DNA of 64,000 bases from Nostoc parmelioides FACHB-3921 (GTDB taxonomy: Bacteria; Cyanobacteriota; Cyanobacteriia; Cyanobacteriales; Nostocaceae), in contig NZ_JACJQL010000002.1 in the NCBI RefSeq assembly GCF_014696625.1, forward strand, positions 286,512 through 350,511, in the 5' to 3' direction. Below, piece after piece: positions 56,969-64,000 of this stretch (position 1 is the stretch's first letter; every line of letters begins with the position of its first letter). The notes beneath the pieces are model-generated. The model was given only the letters and a program-made list of their open reading frames with translations. It ran no database searches and was not told the origin of the DNA. A program made the translations under genes and the position numbers.

Positions 56969-59026
56969 ATGACTAATCGCCTTGCCCAAACCAAGAGTCT
57001 CTACCTCCGCAAACACGCCGAAAACCCCATTGATTGGTGGCCTTGGTGTGATGAAGCTCTTGCTACAGCTAAAGCACAAGATAAACCAATTTTTTTGTCG
57101 ATTGGTTACTCCAGTTGTCACTGGTGTACTGTGATGGAAGGTGAGGCTTTTTCTGACCAAGCTATAGCCGAATATATGAATGCTAATTTTTTGCCTATCA
57201 AAGTAGATAGGGAAGAAAGACCAGATATCGACAGCATATATATGCAGGCGTTGCAGATGATGAGTGGTCAAGGAGGCTGGCCTTTAAATGTTTTTCTTTC
57301 ACCAGAGGACTTAGTTCCGTTTTACGCTGGTACTTACTTTCCTATAGAGCCAAAGTACAATCGTCCTGGGTTTTTGCAAATTCTGGAAGCATTACGCCGC
57401 TATTACGATACTGAAAAAGCAGATTTGCGCCAACGGAAAGCCTTAATTGTGGAATCGCTCCTCACCTCTGCGGTATTAAAAGGGGAAGCTACCCCAGAAG
57501 CGGAAGAAAGCGAATTATTCAGGCGTGGTTGGGAAACTAACACAGGCGTAATTACTCCCAACGAATACGGTAATAGTTTTCCGATGATTCCCTATGCTGA
57601 ATTAGCATTGCGGGGAACTAGATTTAATTTTGCATCCCGATATGAGGGAGAGCAAATTTCGACTCAACGGGGTCTGGATTTGGCTTTGGGTGGGATTTAT
57701 GACCATGTGGCTGGGGGATTCCACCGTTACACTGTTGATCCCACTTGGACGGTTCCCCACTTTGAAAAGATGCTTTATGACAATGGTCAAATTGTCGAGT
57801 ATCTAGCAAATTTATGGAGTGCGGGAGTCAAGGAGCCAGCTTTTGCAAGGGCTGTGACTGGAACTGTTGCATGGCTGCAACGGGAAATGACCGCGCCGGA
57901 AGGTTATTTTTACGCTGCTCAAGATGCTGATAGTTTCACAACTCCTACGGATGTAGAACCAGAGGAAGGTGCTTTTTATGTCTGGAGTTATGCTGAGTTA
58001 GAACAACTGTTAACGCCAACAGAATTAACGGAATTACAACAGCAATTTACAGTCAGTCCTCAGGGGAACTTTGAAGGTAAAAATGTACTGCAACGCCGAC
58101 ACCCAGGGGAATTGAGTGCAAGTATAGAAACTGCATTAGGAAAGTTGTTTGCTGCTCGTTATGGTAGCGATGCGGATACCCTAGAGACTTTTCCACCAGC
58201 ACAGGACAACCAGGAAGCCAAAACTACTCACTGGCCAGGACGTATCCCTTCGGTGACGGATACAAAGATGATTGTGGCTTGGAATAGCTTGATGATTTCT
58301 GGTTTGGCTAGGGCTGCTGCGGTATTTCAGCAACCTTTGGCTGGGGAACTAGCAGCTAAGGCGGCGAACTTTATTTTAGAAAATCAATTTGTCGATGGGC
58401 GTTTCTACAGGCTCAACTATCGAGGGGAAGCGGCTGTGTTGGCTCAGTCGGAAGATTATGCTTTATTTATTAAAGCGCTGCTAGATTTACACACAGCCAC
58501 ACCTGAAAAGAGATTTTGGTTAGAAAAAGCGATCGCACTACAACACCAATTTGATGAGTTTCTTTGGAGTATAGAGCTTGGTGGTTACTTTAATACAGCG
58601 AGTGATGCTAGTCAAGATTTGATTATACGAGAACGCAGCTATATAGATAATGCTACACCCTCAGCTAACGGTGTGGCGATCGCTAATCTCGTGCGTCTGT
58701 CATTACTCACCGATGATTTACACTATCTCGATTTAGCCGAAGCTGGGTTAAAAGCTTTCAAAACTGTTATGTCTAGCGCTCCTCAAGCTTGTCCTAGTTT
58801 ATTCACGGCTTTAGATTGGTATCGTAACTCTACTTTGATTCGTAGCACAATTGAGCAAATCCACACTTTGATCCCCAGTTACTTACCGACGGTTGCATTC
58901 TCTGTAGTGTCTAGCTTACCTGATAATAGTGTTGGTTTAGTTTGCCAAGGCTTGAAGTGTTTACCATCAGCCGCAAGTGTGGAAATGTTATTACAACAAG
59001 TGCGGCAAAGTCAAAATAGGGGATAG
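56969..59026 (+). CDS. DUF255 thioredoxin-like / glucosaminidase-like protein
   Basis: The 685-residue protein starts [26 protein letters not shown], the hallmark of DUF255 (YyaL/SPATA20-like). Residues about 45-60 hold the thioredoxin-like [13 protein letters not shown] motif with CxxC-type cysteines. A long (alpha/alpha)6-barrel-like half follows, with [11 protein letters not shown] and YRLNYRGEA. It is thought to act as a redox or sugar-related enzyme; substrates are unknown. It stands alone and is followed by TTCAAAA heptamers. Confidence 0.88.
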   Translation: MTNRLAQTKSLYLRKHAENPIDWWPWCDEALATAKAQDKPIFLSIGYSSCHWCTVMEGEAFSDQAIAEYMNANFLPIKVDREERPDIDSIYMQALQMMSGQGGWPLNVFLSPEDLVPFYAGTYFPIEPKYNRPGFLQILEALRRYYDTEKADLRQRKALIVESLLTSAVLKGEATPEAEESELFRRGWETNTGVITPNEYGNSFPMIPYAELALRGTRFNFASRYEGEQISTQRGLDLALGGIYDHVAGGFHRYTVDPTWTVPHFEKMLYDNGQIVEYLANLWSAGVKEPAFARAVTGTVAWLQREMTAPEGYFYAAQDADSFTTPTDVEPEEGAFYVWSYAELEQLLTPTELTELQQQFTVSPQGNFEGKNVLQRRHPGELSASIETALGKLFAARYGSDADTLETFPPAQDNQEAKTTHWPGRIPSVTDTKMIVAWNSLMISGLARAAAVFQQPLAGELAAKAANFILENQFVDGRFYRLNYRGEAAVLAQSEDYALFIKALLDLHTATPEKRFWLEKAIALQHQFDEFLWSIELGGYFNTASDASQDLIIRERSYIDNATPSANGVAIANLVRLSLLTDDLHYLDLAEAGLKAFKTVMSSAPQACPSLFTALDWYRNSTLIRSTIEQIHTLIPSYLPTVAFSVVSSLPDNSVGLVCQGLKCLPSAASVEMLLQQVRQSQNRG

Positions 59027-59036
59027 GGATTAACAA

Positions 59037-59072
59037 TTCAAAATTCAAAATTCAAAATTCAAAATTCAAAAT
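59037..59072. repeat. STRR heptamer array (TTCAAAA type)
   Basis: Five tandem TTCAAAA heptamers between two convergent genes. Confidence 0.8.
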
Positions 59073-59103
59073 TAAAGACACTTGGAGTCGGCGATTTAAA
59101 CAT

Positions 59104-59331
59104 TCACTTAGCGAGTTCCTTCAACGCCTGACGAAACTTCTGGCTACCTTCTCGATAAATGGCCATCGCTTTCTCAAATTCAGGATCATAAGGACTAAGC
59201 TGGAGTCCATGTTCAGTTTCCGTGACAAATAAGGTATCCCCTTCGGAAAGGTTGAGCTTTTCTAGCAACTCCTTAGAAAATGTCACCCCCACAGAATTAC
59301 CAATTTTGCGTAACTTTAAGGTCTGGATCAT
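59104..59331 (-). CDS. AbrB/MazE-type antitoxin, orphan
   Basis: The 75-residue protein begins MIQTLKLRKIGNSVGVTFSKELLEKLNLSEGD (in part), the SpoVT-AbrB swapped-hairpin DNA-binding domain (KxRKIGNSVGVTF), with a charged helical tail. Proteins like this are antitoxins paired with PIN or MazF toxins, but no toxin follows it; only a heptamer array and the DUF255 gene lie downstream. It may be an orphan regulator. Confidence 0.85.
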   Translation of the reverse strand: MIQTLKLRKIGNSVGVTFSKELLEKLNLSEGDTLFVTETEHGLQLSPYDPEFEKAMAIYREGSQKFRQALKELAK

Positions 59332-59370
59332 GAAACTTTCCCCTATGTAATTACGAGTGTAACTACTATA

Positions 59371-59470
59371 TTAGCCCTCAATTCCCAACGCCTCAAAGTT
59401 TTTAGAGATTTCTGCGGCTAACTCCACAGCTTCTTGATTGATGACTAACAAACGACTCAACTTATGAATA
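59371..59470 (-). pseudogene. Fragment of a small regulatory-type protein
   Basis: The minus-strand frame ends SRLLVINQEAVELAAEISKN and FEALGIEG before a stop at 59371, but a stop codon lies about 5 codons upstream of the conserved-looking part. It may be the end of a degraded gene upstream of the AbrB gene. Confidence 0.25.
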
Positions 59471-59517
59471 ACTTAACTGAAGCGCCTAACGCACCGCTAA
59501 ATAAAAAGCAGAATAGC

Positions 59518-60951
59518 TTACTTTCGCCGTCTAGTAATTAGCCAGCCTACGCAGATAAAAAATAAGACAGCAAAGAAACTGAGAATTAACGAGGCGTAAA
59601 AGGGATGGGGTTGGTTATCAGGAGATAATGCGGCTAAGGGTTGGTTGATTTTGTCGATGTGGGAAACGATGACACCGGAAGCTATTGCGCCGCCACCAAA
59701 GCCGATACCTATTATTTGGATTGTGGTTTCTAGAGTGCGATCGCGTTTTGCTTGTTCTACATCGCGCTCTGCTTGTTCTATTTCCACAATACCGCGAATT
59801 GTGTCTATGGCTTTACCTAACAATTCTGAGCCGTGACGAAAATAACCCAAGTCGCCATTAATTTGTTGTTGGAAATAAGCGCAGTTTTTTTGGCTAAATG
59901 TTTCTAGAAAGCTGATATCTTCATTGGCGAAGATGCTTTTAATTTGTTGTAGTCTCTCGTTGTAATTATAAGTATTGATAGCGATTGTATTTTGATATTC
60001 TTCTAAGTTTCGTAGTAGGCGTGTGTATGTTAATGATATTTGGGGTAAAGCTTTTAACTGGTTTTTTAAGTTACTTAAGTTGATTTTATTATCATATTGG
60101 GTCTCATCTAATTTGGGAACTTTATCAATTGTATCTTCGACTTTTCTATAGGCTGAATCTAGTTCTTGATATATTTTACGACTATCTTTATAAGCTTTAA
60201 CTGCTTTGGTACGGAAGAAAAATAAATCTAGTAATTCTTGATAGCATTGATTAAATTTACTGTCTGCTTGTTCGTCAGTAAATAACCATATTAGAACGTG
60301 TTGATAATTATTTAATTGGCTAAATAAACCGTATTCAAAAACTGGACTACCAAATAACTCGCCTTGGCGGTTGAATGGTGGTAGAGGATAGTTATCAGGA
60401 AAGAAAGATTTTAAACATTCATTGGCTATTTGCTGGATAATTTGTCTGTCTTTTGCGCCTGTTAACCAGCCAGTAATTAGCAGACTTTGACCGAGAAATA
60501 AAGGATTTGCGGGAACTGTGAAGCAATTATTTTGATTTAATTGCCGTAAAAAAGTAATGTCTACATCATCTGTCTGATTGTTATTTTCCTTTTCGGGACG
60601 GCGGAGATTTAGCCATAAACTGTAACTATCATATATTCTTAAGGGATGAGCAAAGCCTTTAATTAATAAGTCTTGGGTTTGGTTGAGAGAAATGTTACCC
60701 TGCAAATCGACAGCATAGTTATCATCGATTACTTCTGAGTCTTTGAGTAAATCGACACGGGGGTTATCTGGGTTTTTATTAACATCAAGACGTTGATGGA
60801 GTTGTAAATTTTTGTGTAAAGTTGCGCTGGCTATAGCGTTAGCCTGATGCCAAAGAAAGTCTTTATCTGATGATGAATTGTTTATGTCACTACTGGCACT
60901 TTTGTACAATTGAAAAGCGAATAAATGAATGTTTGGTGCATAAATTTTCAT
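59518..60951 (-). CDS. Hypothetical protein with two C-terminal membrane segments
   Basis: The 477-residue protein is mixed alpha/beta in its first half (opening MKIYAPNIHLFAFQLYKS; DLLIKGFAHPLRIYDSYSLWLNLRRPE), then strongly helical (about 225-400, probable coiled coil), and ends in two hydrophobic segments (IIGIGFGGGAIASGVIV and ASLILSFFAVLFFICVGW) and a basic tail RRRK. The shape suggests a membrane effector or pore. I do not recognise the family. It overlaps the small gene upstream by 4 bp. Confidence 0.7.
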   Translation of the reverse strand: MKIYAPNIHLFAFQLYKSASSDINNSSSDKDFLWHQANAIASATLHKNLQLHQRLDVNKNPDNPRVDLLKDSEVIDDNYAVDLQGNISLNQTQDLLIKGFAHPLRIYDSYSLWLNLRRPEKENNNQTDDVDITFLRQLNQNNCFTVPANPLFLGQSLLITGWLTGAKDRQIIQQIANECLKSFFPDNYPLPPFNRQGELFGSPVFEYGLFSQLNNYQHVLIWLFTDEQADSKFNQCYQELLDLFFFRTKAVKAYKDSRKIYQELDSAYRKVEDTIDKVPKLDETQYDNKINLSNLKNQLKALPQISLTYTRLLRNLEEYQNTIAINTYNYNERLQQIKSIFANEDISFLETFSQKNCAYFQQQINGDLGYFRHGSELLGKAIDTIRGIVEIEQAERDVEQAKRDRTLETTIQIIGIGFGGGAIASGVIVSHIDKINQPLAALSPDNQPHPFYASLILSFFAVLFFICVGWLITRRRK

Positions 60952-61292
60952 GGTTGCTTGGTTTGGCTATTGCTTGTTTTTCTCTCTTCTAGTTTCTTGA
61001 GTTCATCTTGTACTACTCGATAGCGATTTTCTTGAGTATTTTCTTGGATTTCTGGCTTACTTTTGCTGACTTTCTCAATTTCTCTTTCTTCAATTAATAC
61101 AGCGTCTCTCACATCTTCATAGTCGAGATACCATTGGCGAATGGCTTCTGCAAATAAATCTGGTGGTTGGGTTTCTAATTGAGCAAGTTTGTTTAGTAAT
61201 TCGGGGATGGCTACAATAGCTTCTGGCGAGAAAACATAATCTTGGTTTCTCACCACTTGGGTAAATGCTTGAATAAGTTTATCTGGTTCCAT
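60948..61292 (-). CDS. Small partner protein of the membrane gene (114 aa)
   Basis: The protein begins MEPDKLIQAFTQVVRNQDYVFSPEAIVAIPELLNKLA (helical) and ends with a charged helix (QENTQENRYRVVQDELKKLEERK) suggesting a coiled coil. It overlaps the membrane gene by 4 bp (ATGA), so they are translationally coupled. No domain recognised; its small size and coupling suggest an adaptor or regulator. It is separated from the CHAT gene by a palindromic element. Confidence 0.7.
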   Translation of the reverse strand: MEPDKLIQAFTQVVRNQDYVFSPEAIVAIPELLNKLAQLETQPPDLFAEAIRQWYLDYEDVRDAVLIEEREIEKVSKSKPEIQENTQENRYRVVQDELKKLEERKTSNSQTKQP

Positions 61293-61678
61293 AGCTTTTG
61301 TTTTTGAGTTGGTTAATTATTGAGGATATTTTACAAGTTATACCAAATTTTATATAAGAGGATGTTTCAAAAGTGATTAACTGTGATTTTAATTACATTA
61401 GTCCCCCCTTGTAAAGCTATCCATTACCCACATCTTTGTGCTGGGTGCAAAATGTGGTTTGATCCCCCTAAATCCCCCTTCAAAAGGGGGACTTTGATTC
61501 TTGTTCCCCCTTTTTTAAGGGGGGTTAGGGGGGATCAAAACGTTTTTGGGCAACTTTATAAGACTTGTGTGTACACCGTACCCTTTACAAGGGGAAGGTT
61601 AGGAAGGGGTAAAAATCTACGTTCATCTGCGTTTAATTTGCTACTAATTTAATCTTTATTCTATTGAGAAGATAAAAA
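61293..61678. other. Intergenic region with palindromic element
   Basis: It holds one mini-element (core 61461-61536) and a TGTTTCAAAAGTG segment near 61370 that resembles the end of the TTTGAAAA-type elements. No gene. Confidence 0.55.
61413..61594. mobile_element. Palindromic mini-element between CHAT and its partner genes
   Basis: The core 61461-61536 has GATCCCCC and GGGGGGATC arms; the right end GTGTGTACACCGTA (61567-61580) is intact, the left end is degenerate. The outermost CCCCCTTGTAAAG and CTTTACAAGGGG arms also pair. Confidence 0.75.
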
Positions 61679-64000
61679 CTAAACTGGAGAAATAGCAGAA
61701 AAAGCAGCCCAAAATTCTGGTCTTTTAAATGGTTGTTGTTCAGGTTTATATTGTTGTAAAAAGCCAATGATTTTTTGCTGTTGTGTGTTTTGCATATTGG
61801 TTTTACTTTGCACCCAGTCTATAATTTGTGATTGCGTTGCTCGGCGTAACCATGTTTGGGTATGGTTCAAGGCTAAGGACACATTATATTGATAAAGTGG
61901 TAAGTTTTCATAAAATTTAATCATTAGTAAAGCTGTGTGAAAGTCGCTAACTGCCCATAAACTACTAATAATGTTAGTTCCACCAGCACGCATAAAACCA
62001 CTTGCCAAACCTATATATTCATCGCTGTTATTTGTATAGTCAATAAAACCAGTTTCGCAAGCGGACAGACAGACGAGGCGACAGTTATTTAAGTTTAATT
62101 GAAAGATATCTTCTAGGGTGAGACATTTATCTAAATCAATAGCTTTTTCGTTGTCAATTCTCAGGTAGCGTGATGAGTTGATGGTGCTGGGAATTGTAGA
62201 GGTTACTGCATCGGCTAACTGTAAACCAGATTTTAAGGGGAAACGGAAGTTAAAGTAACCGTGACAAGAGAAATGTAGCCATTGGGAATTGCTGAGGGTT
62301 TCATCTGTTGGTGTTGCTGTTAAGGCGGCTTTGGTGGCTTGGTGATGTTTGAGGATTTTTTGGGGTTGAAAATCTGCGGCTATGGTTTCGACTTCGATAT
62401 CTGTGAAGGCTAAATCGTTAGTGGGGTTTTGAATGGCAAATAAGTTACTGAAGGAATTTAATTCTAAGTTGGCTAATCTTCGCACTCGTCGTTGAGTAAA
62501 TCGTAAAAGTTGATTACTTGGTGCATAACTTACGCCATGAGGAAATCTATCAAATAAATATTCTGGTTGTGATGAGTGTTTATTAGCTAGGGGTACAGCA
62601 TGGAGTGGGAATAAATGTAAATAACGATGGGGAATGACAATCAGTTTTTTGTATTGGGAGGAGATGAGAGAAATTATCTGATTGAGGTGAAGGATTTGAG
62701 TGAGTTGGGTTAGTTTCTCGTTTAGCTGATATCGCCATTTTTGTTTATCTTCACCGTAGATTTGCAGATAATTATCAGTCCATTCTTCTAAATTTTTTAA
62801 ATCTTCTGAGCCTGATTGCCAAATGATTGGTTGATGGTTTTTGCTGATGATGAAGGCACGAAAACAATCAGTAAATATATACCATTGAATAATAACTGTT
62901 TCATCGTCTAAAAGATTTTGAATTTCTGCAAAACGGATATTGCTATCTATTTCAGGGAGATTCTCTAGATTGATTGAGTCTGCTTTGCTTAATAGTTCTA
63001 CTAAATAACGGGTTTTGCTGCGTTCAATATATTCTATCGCTTCAGTGTCTTTGCCCAATGCTAGGCAAACTTCTATCATGCGTCTATGAAGTTTATTCCA
63101 TTCTTCTGCTTGTTTGCGCTTGGCTTCTTCACCTAAATTATCACCTGCATTAATTTCACCTCGTAAAGCTTCGACTGTTGCTATTGCTTGGGCAAAGGTG
63201 TCGTAAGCTAAATTAAATTGTTTCTCTTCTTGGTATAAGATACCGAGATTTAACAAAGTTTCTGCATTATTTTGGGGAAAATCAGTGCGGGTTCTGACTT
63301 CCAGAGCCGCAGAATAAGCAGCGATCGCCTTCTCCAGATTCTCCCCTCTGTTTCCTAATATTCTGTATAAGTAAGCAGTCGCCAGATTATTTTGTATAGT
63401 TGCCCATTTTTCAGGAAAATCAGTGCGGGTATAAACTTCCAGAGCCGCAGAATAAGCAGCGATCGCCTTTTCTAAATTCTCGGCTCTGTTTCCTAATATT
63501 CTGTCAGAGTAAGCAGTCGCCAGATTATTTTGTATAGTTGCCCATTTTTCAGGAAAATCAGTGCGGGTATATACTTCCAGAGCCGCAGAATAAGCAGCGA
63601 TCGCCTCCTCCAAATTATCCCCTCTGTTTCCTAATATTCTGTCAGAGTAAGCAGTCGCCAGATTATTTTGCGTCATTGCCCATTTTTCAGGAAAATCAGT
63701 GCGGGTTCTGACTTCCAGAGCCGCAGAATAAGCAGCGATCGCATTTTCCAGATTCTCCCCTCTGTTTCCTAATATTCTGTATAAGTAAGCAGTCGCCAGA
63801 TTATTTTGCGTCATTGCCCATTTTTCAGGAAAATCAGTGCGGGTATAAACTTCCAGAGCCGCAGAATAAGCAGCGATCGCCTTCTCCAAATTATCCCCTC
63901 TGTTTCCTAATATTCTGTCAGAGTAAGCAGTCGCCAGATTATTTTGCGTCATTGCCCAATCTACAGGAAAATCAGTGCGGGTATATACTTCCAGAGCCGC
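61679..64000 (-). CDS. CHAT protease with TPR repeats, N-terminus outside the window
   Basis: The frame is open to the right edge, so the ATG at 63952 is internal. Five TPR units with a 46-residue period (NNLATAYSDRILGNRG, AIAAYSAALEVYTRTDFP) are visible in 63273-64000, followed by a further helical region and a C-terminal CHAT domain with the catalytic His in LHFSCHGYF and Cys in LSACETGF. CHAT is a caspase-like protease used in some immune systems. The gene lies upstream of the 114-residue and membrane genes on the same strand. Function in a conflict system is inferred. Confidence 0.9.
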   Translation of the reverse strand, partial: AALEVYTRTDFPVDWAMTQNNLATAYSDRILGNRGDNLEKAIAAYSAALEVYTRTDFPEKWAMTQNNLATAYLYRILGNRGENLENAIAAYSAALEVRTRTDFPEKWAMTQNNLATAYSDRILGNRGDNLEEAIAAYSAALEVYTRTDFPEKWATIQNNLATAYSDRILGNRAENLEKAIAAYSAALEVYTRTDFPEKWATIQNNLATAYLYRILGNRGENLEKAIAAYSAALEVRTRTDFPQNNAETLLNLGILYQEEKQFNLAYDTFAQAIATVEALRGEINAGDNLGEEAKRKQAEEWNKLHRRMIEVCLALGKDTEAIEYIERSKTRYLVELLSKADSINLENLPEIDSNIRFAEIQNLLDDETVIIQWYIFTDCFRAFIISKNHQPIIWQSGSEDLKNLEEWTDNYLQIYGEDKQKWRYQLNEKLTQLTQILHLNQIISLISSQYKKLIVIPHRYLHLFPLHAVPLANKHSSQPEYLFDRFPHGVSYAPSNQLLRFTQRRVRRLANLELNSFSNLFAIQNPTNDLAFTDIEVETIAADFQPQKILKHHQATKAALTATPTDETLSNSQWLHFSCHGYFNFRFPLKSGLQLADAVTSTIPSTINSSRYLRIDNEKAIDLDKCLTLEDIFQLNLNNCRLVCLSACETGFIDYTNNSDEYIGLASGFMRAGGTNIISSLWAVSDFHTALLMIKFYENLPLYQYNVSLALNHTQTWLRRATQSQIIDWVQSKTNMQNTQQQKIIGFLQQYKPEQQPFKRPEFWAAFSAISPV
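63273..64000. repeat. 138-bp tandem repeats in the CHAT-TPR gene
   Basis: The landmark AGGAAAATCAGTGCGGG recurs at 63413, 63551, 63689, 63827 and 63965, exactly 138 bp apart (46 codons), with few differences. The array continues past the window edge. Confidence 0.9.

Noticed and set aside
61383..61652. An 89-residue plus-strand frame
   Set aside because: It is the same repeat translation as in other element copies.
1..64000. tRNA, rRNA or CRISPR loci
   Set aside because: No T-loop/anticodon patterns, ribosomal RNA sequence or repeat-spacer arrays were recognised, although a covariance search would be the proper test.

Overview
The window looks like chromosomal DNA from a filamentous, heterocyst-forming cyanobacterium of the Nostoc/Anabaena group. 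The evidence is the frequent HIP1 palindrome (GCGATCGC), short heptameric tandem repeats between genes (STRRs), palindromic mini-elements of Nostocales type, XisH/XisI proteins, a photosystem II assembly lipoprotein (Psb27), and many cyanobacterial families of unknown function (DUF3326, DUF3153, DUF1361). Species cannot be fixed from sequence reading alone.

Layout. 1-2.0 kb: the 3' part of a B12-type radical SAM protein and two small genes. 2.2-8.8 kb: two tandem, paralogous RTX (hemolysin-type calcium-binding) proteins on the minus strand. 9.4-22 kb: mostly housekeeping genes (polA, an alpha/beta hydrolase, a ParE-type toxin/antitoxin pair, a GHL10 glycosidase-like protein, psb27, a class IV aminotransferase, ftsH, uvsE). 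22-26.5 kb: an Hsp70-like gene, then a DUF262-HEPN pair and a XisI-XisH pair, followed by acnB (26.6-29.2 kb).

29.3-34.2 kb is the accessory hot spot. It has at least six copies of a palindromic element with GATCCCCC arms, often inside a longer element ending in CTACGGTGTACAC. It also has a DUF559 endonuclease, a REP-associated tyrosine transposase (RAYT), a TIR-transmembrane protein and a conserved neighbour of unknown function. One element copy appears to have inserted into another.

34.2-60 kb returns to core metabolism and envelope genes: ferredoxin, DUF3326, CPBP protease, purN, sugar ABC permease, acyltransferase, a PEP-CTERM protein, an AI-2E transporter, pdxH, argB, aroK, ubiX, RNase R, clpP and a DUF255 thioredoxin-like protein. 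The last 4.5 kb holds a candidate conflict cluster: a membrane protein, a small partner gene overlapping it by 4 bp, and a CHAT protease with TPR repeats that runs off the window.

The most promising candidates for under-described biology are the RAYT with its palindromic elements, the TIR-TM gene with its 163-residue neighbour, the DUF262-HEPN/XisHI cluster, the CHAT cluster, and two unrelated genes carrying exact 21-bp (seven-codon) tandem repeats. None could be tested by database search here.
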